The position numbers and the translations under genes are program-made. The notes under the pieces were generated by a model. That model was not told the origin of the DNA. It saw only the letters and a list, made by a program, of their open reading frames with translations, and searched no databases. Positions 12,629 to 19,903 of a stretch of 19,903 nucleotides of DNA are shown piece after piece. How positions within the stretch are numbered: position 1 is the first letter of the stretch; the number at the start of each line of letters is the position of its first letter. This DNA comes from an uncultured Oscillospiraceae bacterium (GTDB lineage Bacteria > Bacillota_A > Clostridia > Oscillospirales > Oscillospiraceae), in NCBI GenBank assembly GCA_944386965.1, contig CALXDE010000049.1, positions 1 through 19,903 of the forward strand, given 5' to 3'.

Positions 12629-14695
12629 TCACAACCCGCCGGTCAGGCTCAGTTCAAACCGCTCAATCTCATAGACGCTGTTGGGGGGCACCACAATGTC
12701 ATCGGTCCGGGTCCTGGCGATAAAGTCCCCGATGGGCTCCACACTCAGCGCGTCAATCCGGGAGACGCACTCCAGCAGATCCACCGCGCAATAGAGCTCC
12801 CCATAGCTCAGCACGCTGCCGAAGGTCCGGTTCAGATTCTCCACGAACTCCTCCACCCGGCGGCGCACCAGCCGCTCCGCGTCGTGGTAATAAGGCGCTG
12901 AGGTGATTCGACCCCGCACCACCAGCCGCACCGCCCGGGGCCAGACCACATGGATCTGGGTGTTGAGCAGGCGGCAGCGGTCCAGCGCGGCGCGGATATT
13001 TTTCGCATAGCCCTCCCGAGGCGTCCGCGCGGCCCGGCCGGCCCCCTGCACCACCACGGTCAGCCGCCGGTCCTCCTCTCCCGCGAAAGCGGTGAGGACC
13101 CGGCAGTTTTCCACAATGATCCCCGGGACGCTCCGCACCACCGCCAGATAGTCCGCCTCGGTGACGGCCCGCCGGCCGGAGCGCAGCGCCTCCCCCGCCC
13201 GGGCCACAGTTTCCTCAAAGCTCTCCTCGTCCTGTCCGCCCACAGCGGGCACGATCTGCCGCACACCCAGGGCCCGCACCGCCGCGTCCGCGCTCCGCGC
13301 CCCGGTGATCCGTCCGGCCTTGATGTCCGAGGCCTTGCCCCGGCAGGTCTGGTAGCCGCACAGGAGGATATTGTTCTCTCCCTTGGGCGGGATGGCCCCC
13401 TGGATGCGGTCGCCGAAGCGGAGCACACCCTGTCCGGCGTCCAGCACGAAATGGCGGGACCGGGCGTCCGAGCTGTACAGGTCGTCCCGCCGCTCCCACG
13501 TCTCATAGAGGCTGTCTCCGCCGTCCCGCCGGCCGATCAGCAGACGGAGACTGCCGTACACCGCGTCCCGCCCCTCAAAGGGGATCTGCTGTCCGGAAAA
13601 TCCGGTGCCGCTGCCCAGAACCATGCCGGCCGGCAGCCGCTGGTCGCAGGAAACCACCATCGCCCGGGCCGCCGCCCGGGGCAGCGTCACCACAGCCAGC
13701 CCCTGGCGGGGCATGACCTCTGTCTGAAACGCCTCCGTCTCCCGCCACTGCTCTTCCTCCCACAGGAAGACCCGGCGGCGGCCATATATTCCCAGGTCGC
13801 TGGTCAAAGTCAGGCGGGCCTCTCCCTCGAACACATCGCTGCGGACCAGGGTATCCTGCTGCCGCAGTTCCACGACATTCCAGCTGATCCGGCTGATCCG
13901 GGGCGGCAGGTCATAGTCGTCCCGCACCAGCCGCGCCCGCAGGGCAAACCCCTCCGCCAGCGGCGCCATGGCGCCGCTGTGGCGCAGCGTCACCACGCCG
14001 GAAAAGAGGAAGGCGTGGGTATCATCCCGCAGCACCTCGGCCTCCTCCCAGCCTGTGCCGGTCCAGACTTCCCAGGCCACGTCCGCCAGCGGGAAAAAGG
14101 GCTCATCCCCCACCGGTGCGCGCGCTCCGCTGCCAGCCACGCCGCAGTAGAGAGAAAACGCCTGGCCCGGCGGGATCGGCCGATCAAACAGCAGCACCAT
14201 CGCCCCGTCCGGCTCACCCGCCGGCTCCGGCCCCAGGCCGGGAAACACGTCGAACACGCGTCCCTCCTCCAGCCGCTCCGCCTCCAGCCGCGTCTCCCGG
14301 CCGCCGCCGCAAAAGCGCAGGCCCGTCAGCCGGGCCGCAAAGGCCATGGCCGGGTGCGGATTTTCAAATATCATATCCCCCGCCGCCCACTTGGTCTGGG
14401 CGGGGATACCGGTATCCTCCCGGGCGCCGGAGAGCGCCACCAGCGTCTCAGCCCCTCTGGCGCGCCGCTGGCGGATATCCAGCAGTTCCAGAAAGCGCCG
14501 CTGGCTCTCCGGCAGGATCACCGACATGTACTCGTGCTGGATGGCCTTGAGCCACGCGAAAAGATCCACCAGGGTCATGCCGGGGTCGGCGGCCTGGAAA
14601 TTGTTCCACTCGGTATCAAAGCGGGCGATCCCCTTGACAGCGGTATCCACAATATCGTCAAAGGTCTGGTCATTCAATTGTTCCAGCTTCAGCAC
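12629..14695 (-). CDS. Baseplate J-type protein (second wedge component, Cis12-like)
   Basis: 688 aa, GTG start at 14695 (GTG CTG AAG CTG), 4 nt after the stop of the larger baseplate gene. The N-terminal region (DDIVDTAVKGIARF ... DPGMTLVDLFAWLKAIQHEY) resembles the entry helices of baseplate wedge proteins: 'pG.tL..LfAw' is frequent in Afp11/12-type proteins. The baseplate-J signature lies at about 490-515 (ESFEETVARAGEALRSGRR, then AVTEADYLAVVRSVPGI). The C-terminal region ends with an SVYEIERFELSL strand. Together with the 1002-aa neighbour it should form the heterodimeric baseplate wedge analogous to gp6/gp7 or Afp11/Afp12. The assignment as the Afp12-side component is by order and size, not by direct comparison. 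Confidence 0.87.
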   Translation of the reverse strand: MLKLEQLNDQTFDDIVDTAVKGIARFDTEWNNFQAADPGMTLVDLFAWLKAIQHEYMSVILPESQRRFLELLDIRQRRARGAETLVALSGAREDTGIPAQTKWAAGDMIFENPHPAMAFAARLTGLRFCGGGRETRLEAERLEEGRVFDVFPGLGPEPAGEPDGAMVLLFDRPIPPGQAFSLYCGVAGSGARAPVGDEPFFPLADVAWEVWTGTGWEEAEVLRDDTHAFLFSGVVTLRHSGAMAPLAEGFALRARLVRDDYDLPPRISRISWNVVELRQQDTLVRSDVFEGEARLTLTSDLGIYGRRRVFLWEEEQWRETEAFQTEVMPRQGLAVVTLPRAAARAMVVSCDQRLPAGMVLGSGTGFSGQQIPFEGRDAVYGSLRLLIGRRDGGDSLYETWERRDDLYSSDARSRHFVLDAGQGVLRFGDRIQGAIPPKGENNILLCGYQTCRGKASDIKAGRITGARSADAAVRALGVRQIVPAVGGQDEESFEETVARAGEALRSGRRAVTEADYLAVVRSVPGIIVENCRVLTAFAGEEDRRLTVVVQGAGRAARTPREGYAKNIRAALDRCRLLNTQIHVVWPRAVRLVVRGRITSAPYYHDAERLVRRRVEEFVENLNRTFGSVLSYGELYCAVDLLECVSRIDALSVEPIGDFIARTRTDDIVVPPNSVYEIERFELSLTGGL

Positions 14696-14699
14696 ACGA

Positions 14700-17600
14700 T
14701 CACCCCCGGGTCTGCTCCACGGTCAGATTGATCTCCGGCTCCCCGCATACGGGCACCGTGAAGGCGTCCCGGCGGATCTGCCCGAATTCCACGGCCTGCC
14801 GCCCGTTTTCTGTCACCACATAGGTGAACAGGTGCAGGCCCTTGATCCACTTGATGTTTTTTACCGTCTTAACGCTGTTATAGATGAGCTCCCGGCCGGG
14901 CAGCTGCCCGATCTCCCAGCCCTGGCCGTTGAAATTGCCGGTGATGGGGTCCAGAAACTCCGCCAGGCGGCGGCTGATGGCCTGGTGGACCTCGTGGTAG
15001 AGGTTATAGTCGGCGATGACCGCGTCCACCACCACATAGATCTCCACATAGCGCACCTCGAAGATATCCACCTGATCCATGCCTGTCAGGAGCATGGAGG
15101 CCTTCTCCTCGATGAGCTGCCGGGCGGAGCGGACCACCGCGTCGAACAGCTCGCCCCCCTGGCGGTACTCCCGCAGCAGCACCGCCACCGCCAGCTTGCC
15201 CTCCGCCGGCCGGTTGTACCGGTCCACATGGGCCGCGCACTTGACCCGGCAGATATTCCGGTTGGAGGAGAGCACCGCCCGCTGGAAATCCTCCAGCGTG
15301 ACGATCCGGTCCATTCCCAACAGTTCCCCGCCGCAGCGGCGGGCCGCCTGGTCGATCGTCTCCATGCCGGCCCCGCCGCTGATGGGCTTGCGGTTGGTGA
15401 CCCAGGCGATTCCCACCGGCCGGGATGCAAAACCCAGAATGGCCTGGGGGGCAATATTGCCGTGAGCCCCGTCGCAGGTGACATATTGCACCATGATCGT
15501 CTCGGCCGCCCCGTCGGGCGGAATGCGGCCGTGGTGTCCGTCGCCGAAGATCACAGCGCCCTCCGCGTAATCCACCAGATAGGCCCGCTCGTCGGCATCC
15601 GCCGACTCCAGGCGGCTGACCTCGTGCCAGGGCACCCAGATTTCCGTGACCGTCCCCTCGGCGCTGCGCTCCACCCGAACCTCCGGATCACTGAGGAAGC
15701 GCTCCTCCTCTTTGACGGAGAGGGCCCCCCGCTCGTTGACCCAGACCCGCGCCTGGGCCAGATTGGACACCGCCAGGCCGCAGCGCTTGTTTCGCTCCCC
15801 CCGGGTGATGTAAAAATATTCCGGCAGCCGCCGCTCCCGCTGGACCACCGGCACGGTGTTGGGCCAGATGCCCCGCACCATCGGGTTGTTCCGCCGTCCG
15901 GCGCCGTCGTAGCGGCCGTCGGCGTCCACCAGACGCAGGAAGTAGCCCTCCGCGCCAAAGAAGCGGGCGCGGACAAAGTCCGGCTTTCCCACCAGCGTCA
16001 CCAGGGCGCTGCGGGTGAGATTTTCCGTGCGGTCCATGACCTCGATGCTCTTCCAGCCCGCCTCGCCGTTGACCGTGCGTCCGTAGTACTCCCAGCGCAG
16101 GGATGGCGGGTCCGGGAACACGCCCTCCTGGATATCCCAGAAGATACGCAGGGGGCCGCCCTCCAGCGGTCCGGTAAAGCACAGATACATGGCCGGGTCC
16201 GGGCAGAGGCTGGCGGTCACCAGGGGCACCTGACCGCTGTCAGGCAGCTCCCGCAGCCGCCGCTCCACGTTGGACTCCACCAGAATCTCCCGGCAGGGCA
16301 CCGCCTCGGCGTCGTAGCGATAGCGCAGCTCCACATGATGGACAAAGGGCGCGATGTAGTTGCCGGCGGTGGAGAGCATATAGGAGAGCTTGTCGATCCG
16401 GGCCCGGATGAACAGCCCGCTGGAGGCGCCCAGCGCCAGCTCCGCCATATCCGCCGGACAGCGGAATGTCAGGCGCCGCCTGCCGCCCCCCTCCTCACCG
16501 GGGGTAAAGAAATCCTCATAGTCCCCGGTGGGGAAGAGCCGGGCCCAGCCCAGCCCGTTCCAATACTCCCACAGCACCCGCTCGATGCGGACGTCCCGCT
16601 CCCGGACGGTGGCAAAATCCTCCCGGGTCATAATGCTGCGGTACGCGGTGATATCCTCCACAACGCCCGCCTGCTCGATGGGCACCTTGAAATAGTCCAG
16701 GGAAAAATCGATGTCGATGACCGCTCCCGCCTTGCAGAAGGCCTCCCGGCTGGAGAGGTTGAAGGCGGTGAACAGGCTGAGCACATCCCCAAAGGGGGAG
16801 AAGTTCTCCCGCCTCAGATCCACCGTGTCGCTGGACATGGCATCCGGGGACAGGCCCGTCCCCTCCGCCGTCCAGCTCACATCCGTCAGGGAGATGCCGC
16901 CCTCGGGAATTTTTCTCAGGCGGCAGCGGATGAGGCCCGCGTTCCCCGCCGCCTCCGTCTCCAGCGGACGGCTGCCACGGCCCCCCACCAGGCGGATGCC
17001 CGCCTGGGTGAGGGTCACCCGGTCCATCTCCCGCCAATTCTCTCCGTCGTAGTACTCCCAGGCCGCCATCTCCGGGTTGGAAAACGTCTCCCGCAGCGCC
17101 CGGCTCTGCTTTTCCGAGCGGCTGTGAACCATGCGGACCGTGAGATCGGTGCGCGCGCCGGTGTAGAACACCGCATCGTCCCGGAAATAGAGAACATGCC
17201 GCTGCAGCTGGGGATAGTCGTCAAAACCGAACAGCCGCACCGGATCGTTCTCCGCGCCGCGGGCATAGGCCCGCACAATGGTATCCCGGGCCGCGCTGGT
17301 GAAGAAAACGCCCTCCAGCTCCGTGTCCAGGGCCTGCACCGCCTCCGTCGTCTCATAGAACACCCGGCCAGTCTCCGTCTCCGCGGCGGCATAGACCTGC
17401 GTTCCCCGGTCCACGTAGACGCCCTCGCCGCCCGGGGTCACTCCCATGGAGATCATCCCCTCCGCCGGGGCAGGCGGCAGCAGGCGGGTGCCCAGCATAT
17501 TGAGAAAGGTCAGATAGTGGTTGTACATGGAGCGGTTGTATTTGCTGATGGTATTTTCCATCATGGCCGCATACAAATGGGCTAGGATCACGCCCACGTC

Positions 17601-17708
17601 CGGCTCCCGGTCGTCCCAGCGCCACTCCGGCACATAGCTGGCCGCCAGCGCGCGCAGCTGTTCCAGGAGATCATGCCGGTCCCGGCGGTCCAGTTTTGGT
17701 GTGTACAC
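14700..17708 (-). CDS. Large baseplate J-type wedge protein (Afp11/Cis11-like)
   Basis: 1002 aa with a GTG start at 17708 (GTG TAC ACA CCA) and GGGAGG about 9 nt upstream. The N-terminus (RRDRHDLLEQLRALAASYVP ... DREPDVGVILAHLYAAMMEN) is the usual entry of 'putative baseplate assembly' proteins of CIS loci. The J-like signature is at about 780-815 (ETIDQAARRCGGELLGMD, then RIVTLEDFQRAVLSS), preceded by a DGHHGRIPPDG loop characteristic of the family ('FGDG..G..PP.G'). The C-terminal part (HEVHQAISRRLAEFLDPIT, RELIYNSVKTVKNI) matches the distal J domain. It should be the main wedge protein of the hexameric baseplate. The length is within the range of Afp11-type proteins. It stands between the gp25-like and the second J gene, the standard order of eCIS clusters. 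Confidence 0.9.
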   Translation of the reverse strand: MYTPKLDRRDRHDLLEQLRALAASYVPEWRWDDREPDVGVILAHLYAAMMENTISKYNRSMYNHYLTFLNMLGTRLLPPAPAEGMISMGVTPGGEGVYVDRGTQVYAAAETETGRVFYETTEAVQALDTELEGVFFTSAARDTIVRAYARGAENDPVRLFGFDDYPQLQRHVLYFRDDAVFYTGARTDLTVRMVHSRSEKQSRALRETFSNPEMAAWEYYDGENWREMDRVTLTQAGIRLVGGRGSRPLETEAAGNAGLIRCRLRKIPEGGISLTDVSWTAEGTGLSPDAMSSDTVDLRRENFSPFGDVLSLFTAFNLSSREAFCKAGAVIDIDFSLDYFKVPIEQAGVVEDITAYRSIMTREDFATVRERDVRIERVLWEYWNGLGWARLFPTGDYEDFFTPGEEGGGRRRLTFRCPADMAELALGASSGLFIRARIDKLSYMLSTAGNYIAPFVHHVELRYRYDAEAVPCREILVESNVERRLRELPDSGQVPLVTASLCPDPAMYLCFTGPLEGGPLRIFWDIQEGVFPDPPSLRWEYYGRTVNGEAGWKSIEVMDRTENLTRSALVTLVGKPDFVRARFFGAEGYFLRLVDADGRYDGAGRRNNPMVRGIWPNTVPVVQRERRLPEYFYITRGERNKRCGLAVSNLAQARVWVNERGALSVKEEERFLSDPEVRVERSAEGTVTEIWVPWHEVSRLESADADERAYLVDYAEGAVIFGDGHHGRIPPDGAAETIMVQYVTCDGAHGNIAPQAILGFASRPVGIAWVTNRKPISGGAGMETIDQAARRCGGELLGMDRIVTLEDFQRAVLSSNRNICRVKCAAHVDRYNRPAEGKLAVAVLLREYRQGGELFDAVVRSARQLIEEKASMLLTGMDQVDIFEVRYVEIYVVVDAVIADYNLYHEVHQAISRRLAEFLDPITGNFNGQGWEIGQLPGRELIYNSVKTVKNIKWIKGLHLFTYVVTENGRQAVEFGQIRRDAFTVPVCGEPEINLTVEQTRG

Positions 17709-17738
17709 GAAGCCTCGCCTCCCCCTGTGTTGCCTGTC

Positions 17739-18134
17739 TTACCGTCCGGCCTGGTTGAGCTCCAGTTCCTCCTGGAGCTCCTCCCGCTGGATGGGGTTGA
17801 TATCGGTGATATACTCGATGTTCACCAGCACCGCGGCGGTATTCTCCTGGGACTGCATGACGCCCACATTGACGCCCCGCACATGCTCCTCCCACCCGCG
17901 GATGCTCTGGGCCAGGGCCTCGGACATGCGGTTGACCAGCACCAGATCCACATTCTGGAACATGAAGCGGTTGAGGCCGGCGCCGAAGTCCGGGCGCATC
18001 TTCCGCTCTCCCCGGTCGGTCTGCACGATCAGGCGGATATCCTGGCGCACGCAGTCGTTGTCCTCCACCATTTTGATCCGTCCCGTGGCCTCGTCCGGCT
18101 CCACCGGGAAGGCCCAGCCGCTGAGCTTTGCCAT
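17739..18134 (-). CDS. gp25-like baseplate protein (GPW/gp25 family, Cis9-type)
   Basis: 131 aa from ATG at 18134. A GTG at 18143 also opens the frame, but the AGAGGG string lies at a proper 8-nt distance only for the ATG. The GPW/gp25 signature is visible: CVRQDIRLIVQTDRGERKMR followed by PDFGAGLNRFMFQN, where the conserved EW/PDFG..L region of the family anchors the protein to the wedge. A helical middle (SEALAQSIRGWEEHVRGVNV) and a final strand (AAVLVNIEYITDINPIQREE) complete the fold. gp25-like proteins start sheath polymerisation and link it to the baseplate in phages, T6SS (TssE) and eCIS. It lies between the spike gene (19 nt gap) and the large J gene (30 nt gap), as in other CIS loci. 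Confidence 0.92.
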   Translation of the reverse strand: MAKLSGWAFPVEPDEATGRIKMVEDNDCVRQDIRLIVQTDRGERKMRPDFGAGLNRFMFQNVDLVLVNRMSEALAQSIRGWEEHVRGVNVGVMQSQENTAAVLVNIEYITDINPIQREELQEELELNQAGR

Positions 18135-18153
18135 CTCGCGCACCCTCTTTCTC

Positions 18154-18900
18154 TCAGTTGATTTTCACAATGGCGCCCTTCAGGTTCGCCGGGCCGCTGG
18201 CCTCCAGGTTCAGCCGGCCGGTGGCCTTGACATTGACGGCGCTCTTTCCGGCCGCGTCCACCTGCTGGCCGTCGATCTTGATGTTGCCGGAGGTCTTGAT
18301 GGTGATGGCGTTTCCGCTGCCGTCCAGCTCGATGGACGCCCCGCCGCATTTGAGGACCAGCTTGGTCTTGGCCTCCAGCGTCACCGTACCGGCGCCGATA
18401 TCTATGCTCAGGGAGTTCTCTCCCGCTTTATCCTTGATAATAATGGTCTTTGCCTTGTCGTCGATGGAGAAGCTGTTCTCCTGGGCCGTCATCAGCGTCA
18501 GCCCCGGCTTCTCCTCCCCGTCGTTGAGCTCCAGCTTATGCTTGGTCTTGGATTGGAGGACCCGCAGCTCATTCTTGCCGTCCTGCACCGTCACCGGCGC
18601 GGGAGCCTTGGTGTTCCAGAGGCTCCCCAGGACATAGGGATCGGTGAAATCCCCGTCCACAAAGCCCACCAGCACCTCATCCCCTACCTCCGGCAGGAAA
18701 AACGCGCCGTACTGCTTGCCGGACATGGGGGTCATCACCCGGATGAAATCCGTCTCCTGGACGGAGTCGGTGCGATTGAGGAGCCGGACCTTCACCCGGT
18801 TTTTCTTGTCCGGGTCCTTGATGTCCGTCACGATGCCGATGGTGATGCCGCAAAAGGGCTGCTCCTGGGACCGCTCGGCCAGCATCTCAAAGATACTCAT
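18154..18900 (-). CDS. gp5/VgrG-like spike protein with N-terminal OB fold and beta-helix tail
   Basis: 248 aa. Residues about 15-95 form the OB-fold region of gpV/gp5 proteins: GITIGIVTDIKDPDKKNRVK, then 'FIRVMTPMSGKQYGAFFLPE' and 'VGDEVLVGFVDGDFTDPYVL', with the standard GSLWN closing motif. Residues about 105-248 have short repeating strands (KTIIIKD, GTVTLEA, NAITIKTSGNIKIDGQ, GAIVKIN) typical of the triangular beta helix of membrane-puncturing spikes. No lysozyme or effector extension is present, so it is a minimal spike. In Afp8/Pvc8 the gp27-like hub and gp5-like spike are fused; here they are separate genes with a 15-nt gap. The DUF4280 protein at 1362-1751 probably caps this spike. 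AAGGAGG lies 10 nt before the ATG. Confidence 0.92.
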   Translation of the reverse strand: MSIFEMLAERSQEQPFCGITIGIVTDIKDPDKKNRVKVRLLNRTDSVQETDFIRVMTPMSGKQYGAFFLPEVGDEVLVGFVDGDFTDPYVLGSLWNTKAPAPVTVQDGKNELRVLQSKTKHKLELNDGEEKPGLTLMTAQENSFSIDDKAKTIIIKDKAGENSLSIDIGAGTVTLEAKTKLVLKCGGASIELDGSGNAITIKTSGNIKIDGQQVDAAGKSAVNVKATGRLNLEASGPANLKGAIVKIN

Positions 18901-18915
18901 GGCGCGTCCGCCTCC

Positions 18916-19903
18916 TTACACCTTGTTGCCCGCGAAATGGATGGTTGTCTCATACCCCTCGGTGTCCATATGGTGGACCACCTTAGTGATGAAGTAGTCC
19001 CGATTGAACTCATCGTTCACCTTGGCCAGGGTGACCATGCGCCCGGGAATCACCACCGGCACCCCCGCGATCTCCATGGTCCCGGTGAGAAAGCCCATGG
19101 ACAGCTCGTTCATCAGCGCCTGGGCCCGGGCCTTGGCCTCCGCCTCGGAGCGGACCGTGTTGTCCACCACCACTTTTTCCATCTTCTGGTTGATGACCTT
19201 GCTGCTGTCCGCCCCGGCAGTCTTCCCGCCGCCCACCGCTGTGACGGTGACGACCTTGGACTCAAAGGGCTTGTCCGCATCCTCCACGTTGTGATTGCGG
19301 ACCGTGACGGACTTGACCTGGTTGGAGAGGGTCACCTCCCGCCGCAGCCGGCGGAGATTGCGCCCCGGCTCCACAGTGAGCACGCTGTCGGTAAATTTTT
19401 TATAGCTGACAAAGTAGACCTTGCCGGCCACCACATAAAAGAGATAGTTAAGGCGCTTGGCCAGGGACACCACAAAGTCATAGTCGCTCTGGCTGTGCTG
19501 CTCAATGGGGGAGAGGACCTGGTCCGAGGCCTCCACCTCCGTGCCGGTGTAGAGGGCGCTGTAGTTCTTGAGCACGTCCGTCACCGCCTCGGAGTACTTC
19601 TTGATATCCTTTTTCCGCAGGGAGCGGAAGCTGTTCATCATGAACTGCTTGCAGTCCATGGCGGTGACCACCATGGAGGTGTTCTCCCCCTCCAGACTCG
19701 TCTCGATGGAGGAGATGTACCCCACAAAGACCGACTCGGCGCTGTCCGCCTCCCCATAGCCCAGGAAGACCTCCAACTTGGCCCCCAGCACCAGCTTGGA
19801 GAGGGCCGCGTCCATCTTCAGCTCCCCGTCCTCAAAGCGGGAGTACTGACCCACCACCTCCAGCGTGCAGTCGCTGGCCTCCATACCGGCGGACAGCGTG
19901 ACC
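18916..19903 (-). CDS. gp27/GPD-like hub protein (phage late control D family), N-terminus cut by window edge
   Basis: About 328 residues visible; the reading frame is open to the right edge (VTLSAGMEASDCTLEV precedes and includes the internal ATG at 19884), so the true start is off-window. The sequence follows the GPD/gp27 pattern: KLVLGAKLEVFLGYGEADSA, then SVFVGYISSIETSLEG, an AMDCKQFMMNSFR segment, and QHSQSDYDFVVSLAKRLNYL with FYVVAGKVYF, matching the 'Q.nESD..Fl.rlAe..gy...v..g.L.f' signature. The C-terminal RDYFITKVVHHMDTEGYETT is also typical. The hub forms a trimeric adaptor joining the tube to the spike. It precedes the spike gene by 15 nt; the LysM adaptor, tube and sheath genes are expected upstream. 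Confidence 0.88.
   Translation of the reverse strand, partial: VTLSAGMEASDCTLEVVGQYSRFEDGELKMDAALSKLVLGAKLEVFLGYGEADSAESVFVGYISSIETSLEGENTSMVVTAMDCKQFMMNSFRSLRKKDIKKYSEAVTDVLKNYSALYTGTEVEASDQVLSPIEQHSQSDYDFVVSLAKRLNYLFYVVAGKVYFVSYKKFTDSVLTVEPGRNLRRLRREVTLSNQVKSVTVRNHNVEDADKPFESKVVTVTAVGGGKTAGADSSKVINQKMEKVVVDNTVRSEAEAKARAQALMNELSMGFLTGTMEIAGVPVVIPGRMVTLAKVNDEFNRDYFITKVVHHMDTEGYETTIHFAGNKV

Noticed and set aside
14346..17585. 1079-codon open frame on the plus strand
   Set aside because: It is antisense to the 1002-aa baseplate gene. High GC at third codon positions removes stops from the opposite strand. The translation is His/Gly/Arg/Pro-rich with no domain pattern and no ribosome binding site.
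9685..19903. Ordinary prophage tail or R-type tailocin
   Set aside because: Individual baseplate genes fit a phage, but the DUF4255 cap, DUF4280 tip and Afp15-type ATPase together are eCIS markers, and no phage replication, lysis, capsid or integrase gene is seen. Lysis or holin genes outside the window cannot be excluded.
1..19903. CRISPR arrays, tRNA or rRNA genes, insertion sequences, attachment sites
   Set aside because: No repeat-spacer pattern, RNA gene signature, transposase or flanking direct repeats were seen; genes are packed with gaps of about 60 bases or less.

Overview
The window carries one continuous operon-like run of 14 genes (the first and last cut by the window edges), all on the minus strand and read from right to left. 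It is the middle and 3' part of a contractile injection system (CIS) locus of the extracellular/phage-tail-like (eCIS, Afp/PVC/Cis) type. The high G+C, strongly GC-rich third codon positions, near-consensus AGGAGG ribosome binding sites, GTG starts and single-membrane envelope logic (LysM, stalk domain, signal peptide with no lipoprotein box) suggest a high-GC Firmicute, such as a gut Oscillospiraceae-type Clostridium. That assignment is inference.

Layout in transcription order (right to left): (1) Spike and baseplate, 19903-11432: a gp27/GPD-like hub (5' end off-window), a separate gp5/VgrG-like spike with an OB fold and a beta-helix tail, a gp25-like wedge protein, two baseplate-J-type wedge proteins (1002 and 688 aa) and a P2-gpI-like tail protein. 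(2) 11451-9685: a 588-aa tail-associated protein with an RYFYGKLM-type N-terminus and a C-terminal Ig-like (Big) domain. (3) An envelope module of four genes, 9632-3106: a pseudokinase-like/TM/LysM protein, a four-TM sensor with an external propeller-like domain, HAMP and a degenerate class III cyclase domain, a single-pass MORN-repeat protein, and a secreted acidic protein with a copper-amine-oxidase-type stalk domain. (4) Cap/tip/ATPase block, 3087-1: a DUF4255 (Pvc16-type) tail terminator, a protein with a carboxypeptidase-regulatory-like fold, a DUF4280 PAAR-like spike tip and an Afp15/Cis15-type AAA+ ATPase cut by the left edge.

The hub, spike and separately encoded PAAR-like tip would form the puncturing device. 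gp25, the two J proteins and gpI would form the baseplate. DUF4255 would cap the tube, and the ATPase would act in assembly. Sheath, tube and LysM-adaptor genes are not in the window and presumably lie upstream (right). The unusual part is region 3. It consists of predicted membrane and secreted proteins, two of which look like catalytically dead signalling enzymes. This suggests a CIS that is anchored to, or gated by, the cell envelope rather than simply released by lysis. No toxin/cargo gene, immunity gene, tRNA, rRNA, CRISPR array or mobile element was seen, and no intergenic stretch exceeds about 60 bases.
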